Shown in pieces: positions 1 to 5,189 of a stretch of 7,736 bases of DNA. This DNA is from an uncultured Amaricoccus sp. (lineage in GTDB: Bacteria > Pseudomonadota > Alphaproteobacteria > Rhodobacterales > Rhodobacteraceae). The translations under genes and the position numbers were made by a program. Under the pieces are notes generated by a model, which saw only the letters and a list, made by a program, of their open reading frames with translations, was not told where the DNA came from and ran no database searches. Position 1 is the first letter of the stretch, and each line of letters opens with the position of its first letter. The DNA is taken from positions 1 through 7,736 of the forward strand of contig NZ_CALLYO010000319.1 of assembly GCF_937858865.1 (NCBI RefSeq), written 5' to 3'.

Positions 1-12
1 GGCCTTGGTCAC
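1..12 (-). CDS. Possible first codons of a gene downstream of nth (cut by window edge)
   Basis: On the minus strand a GTG at 12-10 overlaps the nth stop TGA (11-9) in a GTGA arrangement and would begin Val/Met-Thr-Lys-Ala. A GAGGAG Shine-Dalgarno-like sequence lies at 26-21, eight bases before the GTG, inside the end of nth. The overlap and the site fit a translationally coupled next gene, but only four codons are visible, so the product cannot be named. Confidence 0.35.
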
Positions 13-653
13 AGATTCTTCTCCTCGAAAGCGCAGAGGTCGCGGATCAGGCAGGTGCGGCAGTGCGGCTTGCGCGCGACGCAGACGTAGCGGCCGTGCA
101 GGATCAGCCAGTGGTGGGCGTGCAGCTGCCAGGGGGCGGGCACCCGGTCCTCGAGCGCGCGCTCGACGGCGAGGACGTCCTTGCCGGGGGCGATGCCGGT
201 GCGGTTGGCGACGCGGAAGATATGGGTGTCGACCGCCATCGCCGGCAGCTTCCACCAGGTGTTGAGGACGACGTTCGCCGTCTTGCGCCCGACGCCGGGC
301 AGGCTCTGCAGCGCCGCGCGCGAGGCGGGGACCGCGCCGCCGAAATCCTCGACGAGGATGCGGCTGAGCTTCATCACGTGGCGGGCCTTGTTGTTGAAGA
401 GGCCGATGGTCTTGATGTGCTCGATGAGGCCGGCCTCGCCGAGGGCGAGCATCTTCTCGGGCGTGTCGGCGACCTCGAAGAGAGCCGCGGTGGCGCGGTT
501 TACCCCCTTGTCGGTCGCCTGGGCCGAGAGGGCGACGGCGACGAGGAGGGTGAAGGCGTTGGTATGCGCGAGCTCGCCCCTGGGCTCGGGCTCGTCGGCG
601 TGGAAGCGGCGGAAGATCTCGTCGATCGTCGCATAGTCGAGCGGCTCGGGCAC
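9..653 (-). CDS. nth: Endonuclease III (base-excision repair DNA glycosylase/AP lyase)
   Basis: This enzyme removes oxidised pyrimidines from DNA and nicks the abasic site by beta-elimination. The 214-residue product matches the usual length of about 211. The helix-hairpin-helix motif LPGVGRKTAN is at residues 118-127, with the catalytic lysine at K124 and the catalytic aspartate at D142 (AVDTHIFRVANR). The C-terminal [4Fe-4S] loop is intact: C191, C198, C201 and C207 in C-x6-C-x2-C-x5-C spacing. An early SAQATD motif (43-48) is also family-typical. The start is GTG at 653-651, preceded by GGGAGG, and lies one base after the stop of the upstream toxin gene (TAG, g, GTG). The gene is therefore probably the third in an operon with the MazE/MazF-like pair. 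Identity is firm. The co-transcription is inferred from spacing. Confidence 0.97.
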   Translation of the reverse strand: MPEPLDYATIDEIFRRFHADEPEPRGELAHTNAFTLLVAVALSAQATDKGVNRATAALFEVADTPEKMLALGEAGLIEHIKTIGLFNNKARHVMKLSRILVEDFGGAVPASRAALQSLPGVGRKTANVVLNTWWKLPAMAVDTHIFRVANRTGIAPGKDVLAVERALEDRVPAPWQLHAHHWLILHGRYVCVARKPHCRTCLIRDLCAFEEKNL

Positions 654-654
654 C

Positions 655-1005
655 CTATGCCTCCCGGCTTCTCGGGGAGACCGCGAGGCCGAGGAAGACG
701 AGGATCGCCTGGTTCAGCCGCAGGGCGTCCTCGTCGTCGAGGCAGCCGATGCGCCGGCCGAGCTTCGCCTTCGGGACGGTGGTGAGCTTGTCGACCATCA
801 GCCGGCAGGGGGCGCCGAGGCCGTTACGCTCGTTGGGCGCGACCGGGATGCGGATCAGCGGCGCGTCGGTCGGGTCGGTGGTGAAGGCGCAGATGGTGAT
901 CGACTCCGTGGCATCGAAAGCGTCGTCCTGCACGATGACGACCGGACGCGGCTTCCCGGCATAGCCGGTGCCGGCCGCCGCCGTCCAGATCTCGCCGCGC
1001 CTCAT
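655..1005 (-). CDS. MazF/PemK-type toxin, putative mRNA interferase
   Basis: The 116-residue product has the MazF/PemK fold signature: RRGEIW at the N-terminus, a beta-strand with KPRPVVIVQDD (residues 18-28), TICAFTTDP (37-45), CRLMVDKLTTVPKAKLG (67-83) and a C-terminal helix ending in LGL. Members cleave single-stranded RNA at short sequences and slow growth. R20 (in RPVV) and T42/T43 fall where the catalytic Arg and Thr of characterised MazF proteins lie, so the toxin looks intact. The start ATG (1005-1003) overlaps the antitoxin stop in an ATGA junction, the common toxin-antitoxin coupling. The stop (657-655) is one base from the nth start. Family assignment is from sequence. Target specificity cannot be read. 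Confidence 0.92.
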   Translation of the reverse strand: MRRGEIWTAAAGTGYAGKPRPVVIVQDDAFDATESITICAFTTDPTDAPLIRIPVAPNERNGLGAPCRLMVDKLTTVPKAKLGRRIGCLDDEDALRLNQAILVFLGLAVSPRSREA

Positions 1006-1217
1006 CCGTCACCGATATCGAGCGCCGAGACCGCGTCGATGAAGGCCTGGTCCGCCGTCGCCCCGCGGCTCGCCGCCACGGCGAGGGACTGGCGGTGCGC
1101 CTCGGACCGGAAGGCGGGAGCGCGGACGTCCGGAACCCAGATCTGGATCGGCCGGAGGCCCTGCGCCCGCAGGCGGGCGCGGTGCTCGCTGACCTTCAGC
1201 CGTGACGGCTTCGTCAT
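1002..1217 (-). CDS. MazE-type antitoxin (DUF3018-like)
   Basis: This is a 71-residue protein with the characteristic core RARLRAQGLRPIQIWVPD (residues 13-30), followed by RAPAF, a HRQSLAVA helix (41-48) and DQAFIDAVSA (56-65). This pattern belongs to the alphaproteobacterial 'antitoxin MazE family' proteins paired with PemK/MazF toxins. The N-terminal half is basic and likely binds DNA, while the acidic C-terminal part likely wraps the toxin. The ATG at 1217-1215 follows a strong GGAGGAA Shine-Dalgarno sequence. The gene is first in the chain antitoxin, toxin, nth. A near-perfect palindrome centred about 26 bases upstream of the ATG is the expected autoregulatory operator. The role is inferred from family and partner. 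Confidence 0.88.
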   Translation of the reverse strand: MTKPSRLKVSEHRARLRAQGLRPIQIWVPDVRAPAFRSEAHRQSLAVAASRGATADQAFIDAVSALDIGDG

Positions 1218-1234
1218 TCCTTCCTCCGGATTGC

Positions 1235-1252
1235 CTGGTTACATGTAACTAG
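1235..1252. promoter_or_regulatory. Palindromic operator of the MazEF-like operon
   Basis: CTGGTTACATGTAACTAG is a dyad with a perfect 12-bp core (GTTACATGTAAC, 1238-1249). The flanking CT/AG arms also pair, with only the 1237/1250 pair mismatched. Its AT-rich core stands out in very GC-rich DNA. It lies between the start codon of the antitoxin and any upstream promoter, where type II antitoxin or toxin-antitoxin complexes normally bind to repress their own operon. The core may also overlap the -10 region, since TAGTTA or TACATG on the minus strand are the only TATAAT-like strings there. Function is inferred. Confidence 0.7.
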
Positions 1253-1284
1253 CAGCAGTCCCCTGCCCTGGCCAGAGGCGGGCC

Positions 1285-1297
1285 GCGGGTTTCCCGC
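1285..1297. repeat. Small inverted repeat in the divergent antitoxin/alkyltransferase spacer
   Basis: GCGGG-TTT-CCCGC is a perfect 5-bp stem with a 3-base loop in the 144-base spacer between the two divergent genes. It is short and GC-only, and such stems arise often by chance here. It could form in the untranslated leader of either transcript. No function is assigned. Confidence 0.3.
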
Positions 1298-1361
1298 AGG
1301 ATTCGGGTGGGGGGCGGGCGGCGCCTGCGCTAGGTTGCGCGTCGACGCGAGGAAAGATGCC

Positions 1362-2204
1362 ATGACCGAGACAGTTCAGGAACAGTATCACTACGCGGTG
1401 ATCGGCCGCGCCATCGATCATATCGTCGCGCAGGCACCGCGGCAGGCGTCGCTCGAGGACGTGGCGGCGAGTGTCGGGATGAGCCCGGCGCACTTCCAGC
1501 GGCTGTTCAGCCAGTGGGTGGGCGTCAGCCCGAAGCGCTACCAGCAGTATCTGGCGCTCGACCATGCCAAGCGGCTGCTAGCCGAGCGGCACAGCGTGCT
1601 CGACACCGCCTATGCCGCGGGGCTTTCGGGAGCGGGGCGGCTGCACGATCTCTTCCTGCGCTGGGAGGCGATGAGCCCGGGCGAATATGCCCGCGGCGGC
1701 GAAGGGCTGGAGATCGCCTGGGGGTGGTTCGACACGCCCTTCGGGCCGGCGCTCGCCATGGGGACGGACCGCGGGCTCTGCGGGCTCGCCTTCGCGGCGG
1801 AGACCGGGCGGGAGGCGGCGATGGCCGACCTGCGCGGGCGCTGGCCGAAGGCGCGCTTCGTGGAGGCGCCGGAGCGGATCGGGGCCTGGGTCGATGCGGC
1901 CTTCGGTGGGGGCGAGGCGCGGCTGCACCTGATCGGGGCGCCGTTCCAGCTCAAGGTCTGGGAGGCGCTGCTGGCGGTGCCGAGCGGGCATGTCACCACC
2001 TATTCCGACATCGCGGCGGCGATCGGGCGGCCGAAGGCGGTCAGGGCGGTCGGGACGGCGGTGGGGCGGAACCCGGTCAGCTTCCTCATCCCCTGCCACC
2101 GGGCGCTGCAGAAGGCCGGCGGGCTCGGCGGCTATCACTGGGGGCTCGGGGTGAAGCGGGCGATGCTGGCCTGGGAGGCGGCGAGGCTGGAATCGGCGGC
2201 GTGA
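1362..2204 (+). CDS. AraC-type HTH / methylated-DNA-protein-cysteine methyltransferase fusion (Ada-like)
   Basis: A 280-residue bifunctional protein. Residues about 12-105 form an AraC-type double helix-turn-helix (ASLEDVAASVGMSPAHFQRLF, then a second helix pair around HSVLDTAYAAGLSG). Residues about 115-275 form the O6-alkylguanine-DNA alkyltransferase. The active site is PCHR with acceptor cysteine C245. The arginine finger is in AVRAVG (R228), the conserved Asn is in RNP (N237), and YSDIAAAIGRP forms the DNA-binding wing. The protein transfers alkyl groups from O6-guanine irreversibly to itself. The N-terminal zinc/methylphosphotriester domain of E. coli Ada is missing, so the usual Ada activation switch is absent. 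I chose the ATG at 1362 because GAGGAAAG (1349-1356) precedes it. An in-frame TTG at 1335 lacks such a site. The gene is divergent from the toxin-antitoxin-nth set. Whether it activates its own transcription is unknown. Confidence 0.93.
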   Translation: MTETVQEQYHYAVIGRAIDHIVAQAPRQASLEDVAASVGMSPAHFQRLFSQWVGVSPKRYQQYLALDHAKRLLAERHSVLDTAYAAGLSGAGRLHDLFLRWEAMSPGEYARGGEGLEIAWGWFDTPFGPALAMGTDRGLCGLAFAAETGREAAMADLRGRWPKARFVEAPERIGAWVDAAFGGGEARLHLIGAPFQLKVWEALLAVPSGHVTTYSDIAAAIGRPKAVRAVGTAVGRNPVSFLIPCHRALQKAGGLGGYHWGLGVKRAMLAWEAARLESAA

Positions 2205-2273
2205 AAAAGGATCTTCCGTCGATTCGCCAACGTGCTAAGCAGCGAGCATAACGAGAACGTTGCGAGGCACGAG

Positions 2274-2921
2274 ATGAAGCAGGCAGTGAAGATCCTCATC
2301 CTGACGGCCGGCGTGGCGGCCGTGGCCGGCTGCACCAACCCGGACGGGACGCGCAACTCCACCGCGACGGGCGGGCTGATCGGCGCGGGCGTCGGCGCCA
2401 TCGCCGGGCGGGCGATCGACAGCGGCGGCTCGGGCGGCACGCTGATCGGCGGCGCGGTCGGCAGCTTCGCCGGCGCGGCGATCGGCGCGGCGCTCGACCG
2501 GCAGCAGCGCCAGCTCGAGGAGGGGCTGGCCGGGTCGGGGGCGACGGTGGTGAACACCGGCAACCAGCTGGTGGTGACGCTGCCCGAGTCGATCACCTTC
2601 GACACCGACAGCGCGGTGGTGCATCAGGAATATGTCGACGAGATCGCCTTCGTGGCGCGGTCGCTGCGCGACAACCCGCAGTCGACGGTGCGGGTCGTCG
2701 GCCATACCGACAGCACCGGCTCGACGGCGCACAATCAGCGGCTGAGCGAACAGCGGGCGCAGGCGGTGGCGACGATCCTGACCGGCAACGGCGTCGAGTC
2801 CGGGCGGGTGCAGACGGCCGGGATGGGCTACAGCCAGCCGGTCGCCAGCAACGACACGCCGGGCGGGCGGGCGCAGAACCGGCGGGTCGAGATCGTCATC
2901 ACGCCGACGACCGGGGCCTGA
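2274..2921 (+). CDS. OmpA-family outer-membrane lipoprotein with glycine zipper (YiaD-like)
   Basis: A 215-residue lipoprotein. The signal peptide (residues 1-19) ends in a VAGC lipobox with C20 as the lipidated residue. Thr at +2 rather than Asp predicts sorting to the outer membrane. Residues about 30-75 form a glycine zipper rich in GxxxG steps (GGLIGAGVGAIAG and GGAVGSFAGAAIGAALD), which packs against or inserts in membrane. Residues about 95-213 form an OmpA C-terminal domain (TFDTDSA, VVGHTDSTGS, NQRLSEQRAQAV, NRRVEIVI) that binds peptidoglycan. The conserved Asp of HTDSTG and Arg of SEQRA are the diaminopimelate-binding residues of the family. The ATG at 2274 is chosen because it starts directly at the signal peptide and follows a GAGG element. 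A GTG at 2232 would add 14 polar residues. It likely tethers the outer membrane to the cell wall. The exact paralogue cannot be told. Confidence 0.92.
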   Translation: MKQAVKILILTAGVAAVAGCTNPDGTRNSTATGGLIGAGVGAIAGRAIDSGGSGGTLIGGAVGSFAGAAIGAALDRQQRQLEEGLAGSGATVVNTGNQLVVTLPESITFDTDSAVVHQEYVDEIAFVARSLRDNPQSTVRVVGHTDSTGSTAHNQRLSEQRAQAVATILTGNGVESGRVQTAGMGYSQPVASNDTPGGRAQNRRVEIVITPTTGA

Positions 2922-2930
2922 GCCCCGCCG

Positions 2931-2954
2931 CCCGGAGCGCGTCAGCGCTCCGGG
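2931..2954. terminator. Hairpin between convergent genes, possible bidirectional terminator
   Basis: CCCGGAGCGC and GCGCTCCGGG form a perfect 10-bp stem with a 4-base loop (gtca). It lies 9 bases after the lipoprotein stop and overlaps the last codons and the stop (TCA at 2942-2944) of the convergent VOC gene. Neither side has a T-tract, so it is not a classic intrinsic terminator. In GC-rich alphaproteobacteria such stems often mark transcript 3' ends, possibly with Rho. Confidence 0.55.
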
Positions 2955-3328
2955 AAGGGGACGTAAGGCAGGTGCACGGCCTCGAGCTTGTTGCCATCGG
3001 GGTCGCGCACGAAGGCGGCGTAATAGTCCTCGGTATAGTCGCGCAGGCCGGGCGCGCCGGCGTCGCTGCCGCCTTCGGCGAGGGCGGCGGCGTGGAAGGC
3101 GTCGACGGCCGCGCGGCTCGGCGCGACGAAGGCGACATGGGTGCCGTTGCCGGGACCGGCGGCGCCGTCCGCCGGCAGGGTGGCCCAGAACTCGGGCCAT
3201 TCGACACCCCAGGCGCAGCCGAAGTCCTCGCTCATGGTGCGGCGGTAGCCGAGGGCGCCGAGCGCGGCGTCGTAGAAGCGCGTGGCGCGGGCGAGATCGG
3301 TGGTGCCGACCGAGACGTGGTTGAACAT
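2942..3328 (-). CDS. VOC/glyoxalase-fold family protein
   Basis: A 128-residue protein of the vicinal oxygen chelate superfamily with two beta-alpha-beta-beta-beta modules. Module one starts MFNHVSVGTTDLARATRFYD and module two starts GTHVAFVAPSRAAVDAFH (from residue 62). The module ends in the typical DPDGNKLEAVH (109-119). H4, H64 and E116 occupy the usual metal-ligand positions, so a metal-dependent lyase, isomerase or dioxygenase-type activity is possible. This subgroup is mostly uncharacterised and no substrate can be named. The ATG at 3328-3326 follows GGGAGG. It lies 64 bases downstream of the DksA-like gene on the same strand and may be read through from it, although an inverted repeat lies between them. 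Antibiotic-resistance or glyoxalase I roles are possible only by fold. Confidence 0.88.
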   Translation of the reverse strand: MFNHVSVGTTDLARATRFYDAALGALGYRRTMSEDFGCAWGVEWPEFWATLPADGAAGPGNGTHVAFVAPSRAAVDAFHAAALAEGGSDAGAPGLRDYTEDYYAAFVRDPDGNKLEAVHLPYVPFPER

Positions 3329-3370
3329 CGGGGCCTCCCTGCTGGACGGGTGCAGGTTAGCACGCCGCCA

Positions 3371-3388
3371 CTGACAGCCTGATGTCAG
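3371..3388. repeat. Inverted repeat CTGACA-N6-TGTCAG between the dksA-like and VOC genes
   Basis: Perfect 6-bp arms lie at 3371-3376 and 3383-3388 with a six-base loop. They begin 4 bases past the DksA-like stop and lie 43 bases before the VOC start. It may be a weak terminator or processing site at the end of the atp-dksA transcript, or an operator for the VOC gene. No T-tract follows, and no clear promoter is visible beside it. Confidence 0.35.
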
Positions 3389-3392
3389 GAGG

Positions 3393-3719
3393 TCAGCCGG
3401 CCGCGGCGGCGCAGTCGCGGCAGAAGGGGGTGTGCGGCAGGATGTCGAGGCGCTCCTCGCTGATCCGGTCGCCGCAGCGGACGCAGATGCCGTAGCTGTC
3501 GTTGCGGATGCGGTCGAGCGCGGCCTCGATCATGCGGACCTCGCGCACGCTGGCGGCGCCGAGGTCCTCGAGCACCTCGTCCTCCTCGCGCTCGATGGCC
3601 TGCTCGGAGAAGCTGTCGCTGACCGGCTCCTCGAGCTCGTCCTCGATGCGGGCGATGCGGGCCTCGAGCGCGGCCAGGCGGCGCTCCAGCTCGTCCTTGC
3701 GGGTTTCGAGCGACTTCAT
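3393..3719 (-). CDS. Short DksA/TraR-type C4 zinc-finger protein
   Basis: A 108-residue protein with an N-terminal coiled coil (about residues 1-72, heptad-rich and highly charged) and a C-terminal zinc finger. The finger cysteines are C79, C82, C100 and C103 in C-x2-C-x17-C-x2-C spacing. DksA proteins bind in the RNA polymerase secondary channel and, with ppGpp, alter initiation at stable-RNA and biosynthesis promoters. This one is shorter than E. coli DksA (151) and nearer to the short alphaproteobacterial members. At the coiled-coil tip, SFSEQA (36-41) aligns by eye with the DPVDRA tip of E. coli DksA. Ala is kept, the second Asp is Glu and the first is Ser. The ATG is one base after the atpF stop with only a weak GAGAAG site, suggesting translational coupling to the F0 operon. 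Regulatory function is inferred. Confidence 0.88.
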   Translation of the reverse strand: MKSLETRKDELERRLAALEARIARIEDELEEPVSDSFSEQAIEREEDEVLEDLGAASVREVRMIEAALDRIRNDSYGICVRCGDRISEERLDILPHTPFCRDCAAAAG

Positions 3720-3720
3720 C

Positions 3721-4212
3721 TCAGTGCAGCTTCTCGCCGACTTCGGAAATGGCCTGGCCGATCAGCCGGTCGGCGTCGGCGGGCTTCACCTGCTGGCGGA
3801 GCACGTCGGCGGCGGCGGCGACCGCCACGCTGACCGCCTGGTCCTTGATCTGGCGGACGGCGCTCTGCTCGGCGGCGGCGATCTGCTCGGTCGCCGTCTT
3901 CATCCGGCGGGCGACGGAGTTGCGGATGTCCTCCTTCGCCGCCTCGGCCGCCTTCTCCGCCTCGGCGCGGGCGGCGGTGACGATGTCCTCGGCCTGGGAC
4001 TTCACCTCCTTCTGCCGCCGCTCGAAGCCGGCCAGCAGCGTCTGCGCCTCGTCGCGCAGCGCGCGGGCCTCGTCGAGCTCCTGCTTGATCCGTACCGCGC
4101 GGGCATCGAGCATGCGGGTGATCATCGCCGGCACGCGGAAGTAGAGCAGCACCGCGACGAAGATCACGAAGCCGATGGCGACGACGATGTTGGTGTTGTT
4201 GAGGAAGTCCAT
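3721..4212 (-). CDS. atpF: F0F1 ATP synthase subunit b
   Basis: A 163-residue peripheral-stalk subunit. One transmembrane helix occupies about residues 8-25 (NIVVAIGFVIFVAVLLYF). A long charged amphipathic helix follows to about residue 145, rich in Ala, Glu, Arg and Lys. That helix dimerises with b' and links subunit a to the F1 head through delta. A short C-terminal region (DADRLIGQAISEV) resembles the family's delta-binding end. It starts at ATG 4212, three bases after the b' stop, with AAGGG inside the end of the b' gene. It is the last F0 gene here. The dksA-like gene follows after one base. Position as the last F0 gene, and the absence of the b'-type N-terminal extension, mark it as b rather than b'. 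Confidence 0.95.
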   Translation of the reverse strand: MDFLNNTNIVVAIGFVIFVAVLLYFRVPAMITRMLDARAVRIKQELDEARALRDEAQTLLAGFERRQKEVKSQAEDIVTAARAEAEKAAEAAKEDIRNSVARRMKTATEQIAAAEQSAVRQIKDQAVSVAVAAAADVLRQQVKPADADRLIGQAISEVGEKLH

Positions 4213-4215
4213 CGC

Positions 4216-4842
4216 TCAGCCCTTCAGCCGCCTGGAGATGGCCGTATGCACCGTCCTGGCGTCGGCGGTGCCCGGCATCAGCGCGTCGACGATGGCGACC
4301 GCGGTCTCGCGGGCCACCTCCTCGACGCTCTTCGCCGCGCCCTCGCGGATCTCGGCGATGCGCTTCTCGGATTCCGCCGACTTCACGGCGATCTCGGCGT
4401 CGGCCTTGGCCATCAGCCCGGCGAGTTCCTTGTCGATCGCCGCCTTGGCCTCGGCCGCGATCCTGTGCGCCTCGTCGCGCGCCTTGGCGAGCGCGGCGTT
4501 GTAGGAGGCCTCCGCCTCCTGCGCCCGCCGCTTCAGCAGCGCCGCCTGCTCGATGTCGTTCGAAATGGCGTCGTTGCGCTCGGTCATCACCGTGCCGATC
4601 CTGGGCAGGGCGACCTTGCTCAGGATGAAGTAGAGCGCGAGGAGCGCCAGCACCAGCCAGAAGAGCAGGTTGGGGTAGATCGCCGGGTTGAGCTGCGGCA
4701 TGCCCGATTCGGCATGCGCGAGGTTGTCCGCGCCCAGCGTCTCGGCGGTGTGGCCCTCGGCGTGCGCGTCACCCGCCGGGGCGACCTCGACCTGGTCCCC
4801 CTCGGCCTGCGCGATCACGATCACGGCGTTCTCGGTCGCCAT
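4216..4842 (-). CDS. atpF': F0F1 ATP synthase subunit b'
   Basis: A 208-residue second b-type stalk subunit (also called atpG or atpX), as in photosynthetic bacteria, many alphaproteobacteria and chloroplasts. The hallmark GMPQLNPAIYPNLLFWLVL (47-65) leads into the single membrane helix (about 57-74). It is followed by LPRIGTVMTERNDAISNDIE and a long amphipathic helix. The first 46 residues form a hydrophilic, acidic and His-containing extension before GMPQL, which is longer than the minimum seen in the family. The ATG at 4842-4840 follows GGAG with 7-base spacing. It is separated from atpE by 59 bases that hold two stem-loops, unlike the tight junctions elsewhere in the operon. It pairs with b to form the b/b' heterodimer. 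Confidence 0.94.
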   Translation of the reverse strand: MATENAVIVIAQAEGDQVEVAPAGDAHAEGHTAETLGADNLAHAESGMPQLNPAIYPNLLFWLVLALLALYFILSKVALPRIGTVMTERNDAISNDIEQAALLKRRAQEAEASYNAALAKARDEAHRIAAEAKAAIDKELAGLMAKADAEIAVKSAESEKRIAEIREGAAKSVEEVARETAVAIVDALMPGTADARTVHTAISRRLKG

Positions 4843-4859
4843 CTCTCACTCCGTCCTCG

Positions 4860-4878
4860 GCGGGCCTCGGTGGCCCGC
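4860..4878. repeat. Stem-loop between atpE and atpF'
   Basis: GCGGGCC-tcggt-GGCCCGC is a perfect 7-bp all-G/C stem with a 5-base loop in the atpE/atpF' spacer. In the minus-strand mRNA it sits about 25 bases after the atpE stop and 18 before the b' start. It is a candidate RNA-processing, stabilising or partial-termination structure. No U-tract follows. Confidence 0.55.
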
Positions 4879-4895
4879 GACAGCGATGCCTCGGG

Positions 4896-4912
4896 TCGCG
4901 GTCAGACCGCGA
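4896..4912. repeat. Palindrome across the atpE stop codon
   Basis: TCGCGGTCAGACCGCGA has perfect 8-bp arms around a single central base. It contains the atpE stop (TCA at 4902-4904 on the plus strand) within its centre. As RNA it would fold with a 5-6 bp stem and a small loop. With the stem at 4860-4878 it makes a double hairpin right at the 3' end of the c-subunit message. Confidence 0.55.
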
Positions 4913-5138
4913 ACATCAGCAGCAGCGCGACCAGGAAGGAGAAGATGCCGAGCGCCTCGGCGAAGGCGATGCCGATGAAGACCATCGCGGTCTGCTCGCC
5001 GGCCGCGGCCGGATTGCGCAGCGCGCCCGACAGGAAGTTGCCGGCCACGAGGCCCACGCCGATGCCGGCGCCGCCCATGCCGACGCAGGCGAGGCCGGCG
5101 CCGACGAACTGACCCATCTCAGCGATATTGCCTTCCAT
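4902..5138 (-). CDS. atpE: F0F1 ATP synthase subunit c (proteolipid)
   Basis: A 78-residue hairpin of two membrane helices that oligomerises into the proton-driven rotor ring. Helix one spans about 9-36 and carries the glycine-rich packing run [14 protein letters not shown]. The polar loop is R41-N42-P43. Helix two spans about 49-77 with the proton-carrying carboxylate E61 in [10 protein letters not shown]. Absence of the Gln and Ser ligands typical of sodium-binding rings indicates proton specificity. The start at 5138 has a strong AAGGAG Shine-Dalgarno sequence 7 bases upstream, one of the best in the window. This agrees with the need for many c copies per complex. The downstream double hairpin may support the same bias. 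Confidence 0.96.
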   Translation of the reverse strand: MEGNIAEMGQFVGAGLACVGMGGAGIGVGLVAGNFLSGALRNPAAAGEQTAMVFIGIAFAEALGIFSFLVALLLMFAV

Positions 5139-5189
5139 GATTTTCTCCTTGGTGGATGGCGGGTTTCCGGGGCGCGCGTGCTTGCGGGG

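Noticed and set aside
28..35. AAAGCGCA, resembling the E. coli Ada box
   Set aside because: It lies inside the end of the nth coding sequence and over 1.3 kb from the alkyltransferase start. An 8-base match is likely chance.
655..1217. Idea that the toxin-antitoxin pair marks a recent mobile island
   Set aside because: No repeats, integrase or composition shift flank the pair, and its coupling to nth looks settled, so transfer cannot be supported from this window.
1327..1340. GCGC-N6-GCGC with TAGGTT in the loop as an alkyltransferase promoter
   Set aside because: The arms are only four bases, the -10-like string keeps three of six bases, and no -35 stands at a suitable distance.
2235..3200. 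A 321-codon minus-strand frame opposite the OmpA-type lipoprotein
   Set aside because: The plus strand encodes a complete lipoprotein with a signal peptide and an OmpA domain. The antisense frame is Arg-rich shadow sequence and also collides with the VOC gene.
3502..5112. A 536-codon open frame on the plus strand across atpF, atpF' and atpE
   Set aside because: It is antisense to three clearly identified ATP synthase genes, and its product is a low-complexity composition typical of GC-rich shadow frames, with no recognisable domain.
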